Source: Motilibacter aurantiacus (GTDB lineage Bacteria; Actinomycetota; Actinomycetes; Motilibacterales; Motilibacteraceae). From it: a stretch of DNA of 64,000 nucleotides. The stretch spans positions 90,179 through 154,178 of the forward strand of contig NZ_JAANNO010000002.1 of assembly GCF_011250645.1 (NCBI RefSeq), read 5' to 3'. This document shows, piece after piece, positions 36,101-43,200 of this stretch. The notes under the pieces were generated by a model. The model ran no database searches and was not told the origin of the DNA. It saw only the letters and a list, made by a program, of their open reading frames with translations. The stretch's first letter is position 1; each line of letters starts with the position of its first letter. Both the position numbers and the translations under genes were made by a program.

Positions 36101-36866
36101 CGTCGAGCTGGGCCGGCTTGACCGGCCCCTCGGCGGGCTCGATGCCCTCGTACGGGCCCAGCAGCCCGGTCCCGATCGTCGCGCCGCTGCAGGCGAGGTG
36201 GAGGAACGTCACCGAGCTGTGCGGGTCGCGCTTCTCCAGCCGGATCGCGGCCTGCGCGGGGCCGGCCAGCGCGCTGCGGTGGCACTGCTTGTCCTGCCAC
36301 ACCGGGCCGTAGAACGGGAACGGGCCGATCGGGGCGGGGCCCAGGGTGTCCGGGTTGCCCTCGCCGGACGCGACCGAGTCGCCGACGGAGACGAGGAGGA
36401 CGTCCTTGAGCGTCACCGGCTGCGCGCTGGTGACGCCCGGCTCGCCGGCGATCGTGGCGGTCACGGCGTACGAACCGAGGCTCGGGAACTGCTGTTCGGT
36501 CCTGCACCCGGCGGTGACCGTGCGGTCGAGCGTGCCGCCCTTGACGGCCCAGACGACCCGGGTGCCGGCGCCGCGGTCCCGGACCGCCGGGGCCTGACAG
36601 GCGTCGAGCGTGGCGTTCCAGGAGCTGGGGTTCAGGTATCCGGGGCTCGTGTCGTAGTCCACCCTCCCGTCCCCGTCGGCGTCCGCGCCGATCCGCTCGG
36701 CCATGGCCCACGTGAAGGACATGTCCGCCGAGCCGGGGGCGGCACCGGCGCGTACGGCTCCGGCGACGCCGAGCGCGCCCAGCAGCGCGACGAGCAGGTA
36801 CGCCCAGGTGCGGGGCGCGAGGACGGTGCGGGGGGCGCGGTGGGCCCCGCCGAGGCGGCTGGTCAC
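27138..36866 (-). CDS. Giant exported protein: SGNH esterase, RTX array, Calx-beta
   Basis: A 3242-residue surface or secreted protein. It starts at GTG 36866 with GGAGA upstream. Order: signal/membrane helix (about 20-42); Ig-like stretch with EF-hand loop DADGDGRVDYD; SGNH hydrolase (about 155-475) with S164 (GDS), conserved Gly in ACSGAT, N276 (GAND) and H452 (HPNAEGH), a complete SEST-like esterase set; about 1,700 residues of unrecognised sequence (about 480-2200) with EF-hand loops such as DPDKDGVIDASEL and DRSGDGVVTLAEL; RTX nonapeptides GGxGxDxLx (about 2245-3065); Pro/Gln linker; Calx-beta domain (about 3130-3242, ending TIRNDDR). RTX and EF-hand loops need Ca2+ and fold outside the cell. 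The export signal is N-terminal; no type I signal or sortase motif is seen. From about residue 480 on it is a paralog of the next gene. Confidence 0.88.
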   Translation of the reverse strand: MTSRLGGAHRAPRTVLAPRTWAYLLVALLGALGVAGAVRAGAAPGSADMSFTWAMAERIGADADGDGRVDYDTSPGYLNPSSWNATLDACQAPAVRDRGAGTRVVWAVKGGTLDRTVTAGCRTEQQFPSLGSYAVTATIAGEPGVTSAQPVTLKDVLLVSVGDSVASGEGNPDTLGPAPIGPFPFYGPVWQDKQCHRSALAGPAQAAIRLEKRDPHSSVTFLHLACSGATIGTGLLGPYEGIEPAEGPVKPAQLDEAVRLAAGRTIDGLLMSIGANDLGFAPIVKSCLALAHCHTASVPVPDNAQHIYETGLPKLAPAYARLDAKIDQLAAAGKVDKVFLSQYFDVAQYDDGSVCSGLTDAERAADKRPDGSVSDGFSQDEHQWATSTVVPGLNTAVKAAAEKADDNGGPSWALVDGIASKFATHGYCAKDRWIRQLFESFAYQRDQNGAFHPNAEGHLYGYGSRIEEVTAPVLGIGGTPVPFAADPAVAATAEGVAGILGTLDGLDAFEQLAELIPVADRATINTYYQQLFTWMAWAQDKIEQFSGRAESSITALDAFLDDINGDGNSAEDIPGLPGGVKVDVDVDIQPHVPATEYDVKLKLNVAREGKSDVAYESDGLKLDGVQALTSAINWVSDLDAKVRPKKKGKDKDWLTIPAEKDFGTVKLKHDGTLDAASTPLKLDVGLLSASATGKVKADIAVGAKFKDPDKDGVIDASELGLGLFSVSCTSGGADIALDVEAGLKGLEGKVGKVTLTDKNLCDGFKAPDFQLAELGDFENVTVADFVNGLAQLTTALSAAQQSGDLDLPFVKEGLSAVVSLNERLVKFFVDNGLTDPADPMATITIDPTKQPGFATLDKIVPKLVAALGLPSSDALNVRWEGGRLLLDVKLASDPAAEPNAGTLDFGDTLKSAGLLSLTGSAKATVDPAYALDLTLGADLRPGLALDQRFFVKAGTGPELTLDGAVTADVHLTGKASLLAVDVEDTANGPVPLLQRRDPARPMVAIDLVDRSGDGVVTLAELGAAAAAGQSPVAVAFNAMLPATELTVVGSLAGQPLATGKVTLSWPQVPDTSGSGAFRVTADAAFTNTLLPFSYDPDDPTAIVGQVLGAAREAVVRLRTAIADDPSAAADLPLVGRSPADLDPLLAKLVTALDDLIAVNDALTLEQAEQLLEKGLADALGVRGTADLVTLGYEPATADKQAALLVSLKLGACTDDRNRTGCTVTSAPAESALNLRLGRTSSSPGLAGLGAAGSVRVSYDVRAVLDVGVELPRVTLGSTPSTPPGAGGAKPRLFVVDTSRLDLGLGAKVSGTFDATVGGVTVRLGTPAKPAHAAVAARFTLAKASPTRQRSTNLKTFFESLLPAPGAGNLHEPDPALQARCTGAPAGVDACAVLPVTLQSTPLGDITFSAPDLLEPDAWAYDIEALENSLSSPAVQFSLLLDGLRLVSQKLQAALEAMPPGSKLPLIGADPTAGADVLQKLDEEVLGRAQSLVAQVQEATSIPAIEQRTRDLLGSIPVLVDINKDSTRNGQDVTVTLQCRKGSGVGTCDAAQPVGDLQSFEVRLPIGGTVLDAKSAFDIGFPGLRLASDAEIGAKVAWQLDLAFGVDRTNGFYVPSNTQQPELQVTASAALPNSATGNDLDATLAFLPIAVEDENPGDDITVKLGVDLKSSAPGGILTLQQLGSLSLQPSLDVQAKLDLGLATYLRAGQTSSLPKIKADLRVGGRLTWSGAEGSRPEPQFTVRFDNVRFDIGSIVTDFLRPVARDLRTFISPIEPTLDAIEKPIPGVAEAARWAGRPAPRWIDLMRAVDSANTQNGRTSGLQVIDRMLLLKNLAQALDQPAGQNGELLLGSFDLDAAAALGPVPSDQLDALVRNASVATGPGGTKKVLERLSLRPETQGALADAQAKGGFTFPAFDDPKLLFGMLLGKDVPLVRYDAGKLGVERSFSFSYPIGPFTLYIGGSAGIDGHFAAGYDTYGFRKAFQVLSDDDPGNNGFWDVSKGLLQGLYLDDRDQQGNDVPEIRFRAELTAGASVGVPGVSVGAEGGVHGNVDINLRDDDGRVRFEDVGRQFAVNSNPVCMFNASAHVGAFIRAVVDTPLGDVEYPIASTTLLDEPDLTEWCNTPQDAGEPKTARRHADGTLVLNATANADTFMIDQVEPGVVSISALGVQERFEGVTRVFGDMGGGADRVEVHSSVPAQLDVVLCGGLQADQLHADTGRAGLYGDAGPGISIPEDGVDKPLPCSSAGSGGRDDLRSGAYPDVLEGGPGDDAFDAGGGNDTLEGGAGNDTLRGGLGDDDVQGGGDQDTTDYSDHTAAVTVTLPGPSGSAGEKDTADAVETVIGSAGNDTIVAPHDRTVRIDGGPGDDTLTGGDATDLLMGGSGDDTLAGGGGGNQVAGGPGDDRWVDGPGWDSFFGQEGVDTADYSAAPGPVVVRLDRLANDGVVGGQPDNVFDADTVLGGAYDDVLRGSRADETLRGNGGKDLVEGGPGRDVLAGGDGPDTLHGDPGQDTLDGEAGDDTVDGGAGADDLRGGAGYDTADYADRTESLKITKDDVIGDGSYPYDWSAGGQAQLDNVHTDLEHLVTGRARDDVWGWSGADVIETHDGWDHVFGMGGADVLDAGPGNDNVYDKDYVDHLDDGAADVLRGGEGRDYLVAQGGADRTEGGSGDDEIWGSPQQDVVLGGDGRDTVHGRDGNDRIEVQDGGSWVDAGRGDDTVLGSAQGDWVYGGLGSDTIETFEGEDTVYGYGEQNAAADGANVITTGPGVDTVVGGDAVDTISTGEGADSVNSAGGGNDVVDGGAGGDNLHGGPGNDLVDGGEGEDTIGGLDGDDTLRGGDGRDTMSGWAGNDVLSGGAGNDAMDGGTGDDTLDGGTGADIFVGDTGVDTVTYAARTTSVVVGFDGNANDGDESDRHATDPLSGQRDWVQDSVDRVVGGAGDDRLSIDHPRQAAATLEGGPGRDTLLVLATAPGAMTLLGGDGDDALTGGAGADLLDGGPGDDVEKSGSGDDRFVQGASANGADDLTGGPGADTADYSGRVVGSAAVTLDELPNDGAAGEGDNVRGDVEGSVLGGVVPPPPPPQPTPTVPVPQPTQPGPLQPAPTGTAAPQPAPPAPPAPPAPQPAPSQTAVPQPATPKVSVRAASVAEGKPGKKAKLTFTLSLSPPAKGPVTVRWAAAGVTATAGKDFVKASGTVTFRKGRTSATVTVLVIGDRSREKAETLRVTLSRPAGAVLGARSAVGTIRNDDR
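27670..30130 (-). repeat. RTX Ca2+-binding repeat array of the SGNH giant
   Basis: DNA encoding tens of GGxGxDxLx nonapeptides, interrupted by five longer spacers with the consensus D-T-A-D-Y-(S/A) ... V-x-(L/F)-D ... N-D-G ... D-N-V. The minus-strand codons give a purine-rich GGC-GAC-GAC pattern seen as repeated ccgtcgtcgcc on the plus strand. Confidence 0.9.
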
Positions 36867-37074
36867 AGAGGTCTCCGGGGCGGGAAGCAGGCACGGAAGG
36901 CCGGCAGCGGGATGACGCGCGGCACCAAGGGAGTACGAGCGCCGGCGTCGCGGGCTGATACGGCGGCCCGCGTCATGGCGGGGCGGGCGGCAAGGGTGCC
37001 GGCCCCCCTGCTCCCCGGCGTACGTCCGCAGCTCATGGCCGCACCGTGCCGCGCCCCGCTTGAGCCCTGCTTGC

Positions 37075-37117
37075 CCCGGGCTTGAGCCGGAGGCCGGCCC
37101 GGCTCAAGGGCCCCGGG
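37075..37117 (-). terminator. Hairpin between the two giant genes
   Basis: CTTGAGCCGG (37081-37090) pairs with CCGGCTCAAG (37099-37108), with further CCCGGG pairing outside a small bulge. It lies about 100 bases beyond the stop of the upstream giant gene and about 210 bases before the next giant start, so the two genes are probably transcribed separately. The remaining 36867-37206 bases hold no gene that I can see and presumably carry the promoter of the SGNH giant. Confidence 0.55.
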
Positions 37118-37206
37118 AACCGCGACAGCCGGGCCTGCGCCGCGGGGTGCGGCGCGGGCCCGGCTGCAGGGCCGGGGACCACCTCGGGGACGTCAGGTGA
37201 CGCGCC

Positions 37207-40200
37207 CTACCGGTCGTCGTTGCGGATGGTGCCCACCGCGGCCTTCGCGCCGAGCACGGCGCCCGCGGGCCTGGAGAGCGTGAGGCGGAGGGTCTCGTTC
37301 TTCTCCTTGGCCTTGTCCCCCAGCACCAGGACCGTCACCGCCGCTGCCCGCTGCCCCTTGCGGAAGGTGACCGTCCCTCCCGCCTTGACGAAGTCCTTCC
37401 CGGCCGTGGCGGTCAGGCCGGCCGCTGCCCAGCGCACCGTCACCGTCGACCGGGCCGGGGCCGACAGCGAGACGACGAACGTCATCCTGGCCTTCCTGCC
37501 GGGCCTGCCCTCCGCGACCGCCGCGGGCTTGACCGAGACCTTGACCGTCGCGGGCTGCGGCACCGCCGTCTGCGACGGGGTCGGCTGCGGCCCGGGCGGC
37601 GGAGGCGGCGGGGCCTGCGTCCCCGGCGGGGGCGGCGGGCCCTGCGTCGGCGGCGCGGGCGGGGGCGGCACCTGCGTCGGCTGCGGCTGCGGCTGGGTGG
37701 GTGCGGGGGTCGGGTCGACCGGCGGCGGCGGGGGCGGCGGCACGACCTGGCCGAGCCGGGAGCCCTCGACGTCGGAGCGGACGTCGTCCGACTCCCCCGC
37801 GGCGCCGTCGTCGGCGACGTCGTCCGGCGTCACCCTGACGGACCCGACCGCGCGGCCGGAGTAGTCGGCCACGTCGACGTCGGCGCCACCCGTCAGCGTG
37901 TCCGCGCCGTTCGGGGCCCCGCCCTGGACGAACCGGTCGGGCCCGGCGCCACCGGACTCGGAGTCGTCGCCCGGGCCGCCGTCGAGCACGTCGGCCAGCG
38001 GGCCGCCGGCCAGGGTGTCCCTGCCCGGCCCGCCGAGCAGCGTGAGCGTGGTCTCCACCGCGCGGTCGCCGGCCGCCAGCGTGTCGTCGCCGTCGCCGCC
38101 GTCGATCGTCATGACCGGCAGCTCGTTGTCGTTCTCGAGCCGGATCGTGTCGCCGAGCGGCGTTCCGACGACGACCTCGAAGCCGCCCCACAGCCAGTCC
38201 CGCCGGGTGCGGTCCGCGCCCGACATGGCCGCGTCCTCCTCGCTGCCGTCCCGGGCGTTTCCGTCCATGCGGACGAGCAGCGGCAAGCGGTGCTCGGCGT
38301 ACGAGACCGTGTCGACGCCGCTCCCACCGGAGTAGTCGTCGGCGTTGGCACCACCGTCCATCACGTCGTCGCCGGCGTCGCCCTCGAGCTTGTCGTCGCC
38401 CGGCCCGCCGAGCAGCACGTCGTCGCCGTCACGGCCGCGCAGGTACTCGCGCCCCGGGCCGCCCAGCAGCCGGTCGTCGCCCTCGTCGCCGGTGAGGTCG
38501 TCGTCGCCGACCCCGGCGTCGAGCAGGTCCTCGCCCTTGCCGCCGTACAGCCAGTCGTCGCCCTCCCCGGTGACGATGACGTCGTCCCCGGGGTAGCCCC
38601 AGACCGAGTCGCCACCGCCGTTGGTGGTCACCACGTCGCGGGCGTCACCGCCGTACACCACGTCCCGGCCGCTGCCGCCGGTGATCGTGTTGGGGCCGTC
38701 GCCGGTGGAGCCGGGCTGGCCGTCGTCGCCGTAGACGCTGTTGTCCCCGTCGCCGGCATCGATCGTGTCCGAGCCCTTCTCCCCCCGGATGCGGTCGACG
38801 TCGGGGCCGCCGACCACCGTGTCGTCGCCGTCCTGGGCGAAGACGCTGTTCTCGCCCGGCCCGGCGTGCACGGTGTCGTCGCCGGCGCCGGCACGGATCT
38901 CGTCGCCGCCCGCGCCGCCGCGGACCGTGTCCCGGCCGGCCCCGGTGTCGACCCTGTCGTCGCCGTCGCCGGCCTCGACGGTGTCGCTGCCTCCGTCGCC
39001 GCGGACGTAGTCGTCCCCGGGGCCGGCGAAGAAGGCGTCGTCGGCCGTGTCCGTGTCGCGCTTGTTGTGCTCCACGTCGTAGAGCTCGTCCTTGCCCTCC
39101 CCGGCCTCGAAACGGTCGGCGCCCCCGTTGCCCTGCAGGTCGTCGTCGCCCTGCTGGGTCTCGAGGAAGTCGTGGCCGCTCCAACCCCAGACGTCGTCGT
39201 TGCCGGAGCCGGTGCGGATGTGCTCGAGGTCGGTGTGGACGTTGTCCGCGGCGTACGCCCCGCCGGCCCGGGCGTCCTCGCGTGCCCCGTCGTCGGCCAC
39301 GCCGTCCTTGTCGATGTGCAGGTCGCTCGTCCGGTCCGAGTAGTCGGCCAGGTCGTAGTCGGCGCCTCCGTGCAGGTCGTCGGCGCCCTTGCCGCCCTCG
39401 ACCCGGTCGTCGCCGGCCTCGCCGTCGATCGCGTCCGCGCCGGCGTCGCCGGTGAGCACGTCGCGGCCGGGGCCGCCGAGGAGCCGGTCGTCCCCCGGCC
39501 CACCCTCGACCAGGTCGTTCCCGCCGTTGCCGCGCAGCTCCTCGTCCAGCCCGCTGCCGCGCAGCGCGTCGTCGTACGCCCCGCCGAGGACCCGCTCGGC
39601 GTCGAGCACGTTGTCGGGCGAGCCACCCTCGACGCTGTCGTTCTGCAGCCGGTCGAGCCGGACCGTCACCGGCGCGGCCGCGGCGCTGTAGTCCGCGGTG
39701 TCGTGGTCGTCCTGCCCGGAGAAGGTGTCCATGCCCTGGCCGTCGACCCAGCGGTCGTCCCCGAGGCCGCCGAACAGCGAGTTGCTCCCCTGGCCGCCGC
39801 TGAGGGTGTCGTTGCCGAGGCCGCCGAACAGCAGGTCGGTCGAGGCGCCCCCGACGATCGTGTCGTTGCCCGGCCCGCCGTCGATGCGGACCTGCCGGTC
39901 GTCCGGGGCGACGATGGTGTCGTCGCCGTTGGTGCCGATGACGGTCTCGACGGCGTCGTTGGCGTCCTCCTCGTCGTCCCGCGACGGCAGGGTGATGCGG
40001 ATGCCCTGGTCGTGGTCGCTGTAGTCGGTCACGTCCTCGGTGCCGCTGCCGCCCTTGACGCTGTCGCGCCCGAGACCGCCGCGCAGGTTGTCGTTGTCGG
40101 CGCCGCCGTCGAGGGCGTCGTCGCCGGCGCCGCCGTCGAGGGTGTCCGGCCCCGGGCCGCCGTCGAGCGTGTCGCCGAGCCCGCCCCCGCGCAGGTCGTC

Positions 40201-43200
40201 CCGGCCGCCGCTGCCGGCGGGAGCGCAGGCGGTCCTCTCCGGCTTGCCCTCGTCGTCGACGACCTCGAAGCCGGGCCCGTTGTCGCCGTGCAGCGCGGCG
40301 ACGCCGGTGGAGGCGTGCAGCCGGTCGTTGCCGCGGCCCCCGCAGAGGACGACGTCGAGCCGGTGGGTCACGTCGCTGCTCTGGACGACCTCGACCACGT
40401 CGTCACCGCCGTCGAGGCTGCCCAGCACGCGGTTGACGCCCTCGAACTCCTCCTGGACCCCCTTGCCGTTGACCCTGACCACGCCCGGCGCGGTCTGGGT
40501 GATGAAGAAGGCCTCCGACTCGGCGCCCGTCCGGAGCACCAGGGAGCCGTCGGGGTAGCGCTTCGCCGTCTTCGGCTCCTCCTGCCCCTGCGGGGTGCTG
40601 CACCAGTCGAGCAGGTCGGGCTCGTCGAGGATCACCGCATTGGCGATGGGGTACTTGATGTCACCGAACGGCGTGTCCACCACGGCTCGGATGAACGCAC
40701 TGATCTTTGCTGAAGCGTTGAACATGCATATCGGGTTCCGGTTGATCTTGAGCTGGCGCCCGATGTCCTCGAACCGCACCTTGCCGTCGTCGTCGCGCAG
40801 GTTGACGTCGACCTGCCCGCGGATGCCGCCCTCGGCCCCCACGGACAGCCCGGGCACCCCGATCGAGGCGCCGGCCGTCAGCTCGGCCCAGAAGGTGATC
40901 TCCGGGACGTCCTTGCCGGACTTGTCGAGGTCGTCGAGGTAGAGGCCCTGGAGCAGCCCCTCCGAGACGTTCCAGACGCCGTTGTTCGTGGGGTCGTCGT
41001 CGTTGAGCACCTGGTAGGCCTTGCGGATGCCGTAGGTGTCATAGCCCGCGGCGAAGTGGCCCTCGACCCCGGCGGCGCCGCCGATGTGCAGCTTGAACGG
41101 GCCGATGGGGAACGAGAACTGGAAGCCGCGCTCGATCGCGAGCCGGCCGGCGTCGAAGTGGACGAGGGTGACGTCCTTGCCGAGCAGCATCCCGAACAGC
41201 TGGGACGGCTCGTCGAAGGCCGGGAAGGTGAACCCGCCGTCGGTGCGGGCCGCGTCCAGGGCCGCCTTCTTGTCGAAGGCGAGCCGGTCGAAGACCTTCT
41301 TGCTGCCTCCGGGCCCCGACACCACGGTGGAGCCGGCGATCAGGTCGTCGGCCTGGTCGCCCGGGACGGGCTTCTGCGCCGCGGACGTGCTGACGGTGAA
41401 CGACCCCAGCGGGATCTCCCCGGCCGCTCCTGCGGTGGTGTCGAGCGCCTTCACCAGGGTGACCAGGGTCTTCACCCGCTTGACGACCTGGAGCCCGCTC
41501 ACCTCGCCGGGCCGCGTGTTGAGCTTGTCCACCGCCTCGAAGAGCTCGAGCCAGGTCGGGGCCGGCTTGCCGACCCACCGGGCCGCCTCCGCCACGCCCG
41601 GGATGGGCTTGTCCAGCGCCTCGATGGTCGGCTCGATCGGCGAGAGATACTTGCGCAGGTCGCCCGCCACGGGCTTGAGGAAGTCCCGCAGGACGCTGCC
41701 CATGTCGAAGGTGACGTCGTTGAACCTGATGGTGAAGTCGTTGTCGACGCGGGTGCCGTTCGTCGCCCAGGCGAAGGATCCCTGGATGAGCAGGTGCGCC
41801 TTGAGCTTGGGCAGCGAGGACTTGCCGGAGACGGCGGTGGCCAGCCCGAGGCTCAGCACGCCCTTGGCCTCCACGCTGGTGAGCAGCTGCGCGGCCCCGA
41901 GCTGCTGGACCGGGAAGCGGCCGCCGGCTCCCGCGCCGACCAGGTCGACGTTGACGGCGACGGAGAGGTCCTCACCGGGGTTGCGGTCCTCCAGGCTGAT
42001 CGGGAGGAAGGCGATCTCGGCGGCCAGGTCGTTGTCCGGGCCGCTCGCGTTCGGCAGCGCGCCGGACGCCTTGACCCGCAGCTCGGGCCTGGTGCTGTCG
42101 GTCGCGACGTAGAACCCGTTGGCGCGGTCCACGCCGAAGCCGAGGTCGAGCTCGAAGGACGCCTTGCCCGACACGGCGCCTGCGGTCTTCAGGCGCAGGC
42201 CGGGGAACCCGACGTCGAACGCGGGCGCCTCGCCCTGCACGGCCGTGCCGATGGGCAGCTTGACCTCGAAGCGGTGCAGCGTCGTGACGGAGTCCGTGTC
42301 CGCGCAGGCTCCGACCCCGGCGCCCTTCTGGCACTCGAGCAGGACCGTGACCTGCTCGTTCGCACGCAGGACGGGGAGCCGGCCGAGGACGGCGAGCGTC
42401 CGCTCGCGCAGCGCGCCGGCCGTGCTCTGCGACTGCAGCTGGGAGACGAGGGTCTGCACCGGCTTGACGACGTCCTCGTTGATCGCGGCGACGATGTCCG
42501 CGCCCGCGGTCACGTCCACGCCGAGCAGTGGGACCTTGGTGCCCTCCGGCATCGCCTCGAGCGCCGCGGCCAGCTTGTCGACGAGCGTGATCAGCCCGTC
42601 GAGGATGAGCTCGAACTGGACCGAGCTGCTCTTCAGCGACTCCTGCAGGGCCCTGGCGTCGAACGTCCAGCCCGTCGGGGTGAGCAGGTCGGGGGCGGTG
42701 AACGTGACGTCACCGAGGTACCTCGCGCCGGACCCGGCGTACACCGGAAGCACGGCGCATGCGTCGACGGTCCCGGTGACGCCGGGGCAGCCGGCGCGCA
42801 GCCGGGCGTCGGGCTCGTGGACGGTCGCCTGCCCCTTGCGCGGCATCAGTGACTGGAGCCAGTTGGTGAGGGCGGAGCCGACGGTGAGCTCGGCTCCGGT
42901 GGGTGCGGCCGCCTTCAGCGTGAAGCGGGCGGCGAGGGCCGCGGTGGCCGGCTTGTCCGGGCTGCCGACCTTCAGCGTCAGCGGGCCGGCGGTCGCGTCG
43001 AGGGTCGCGCCGACGGTGGCCCCGACGCCGAGGTCCAGGGAGCTGTCGTCCTTGACGAAGAGGACGGGGTCACGGCCGCCGGACGGGGCCGGCGGCGAGG
43101 TCGGGGTGCTGCCGAGGCCGACCCGCGGCAGGCGCACCCCGACGTGCAGCACGGCGCGCGCGTCGTACTCCACCGTCGCCTCGCCGGAGGTGCCCACCCC

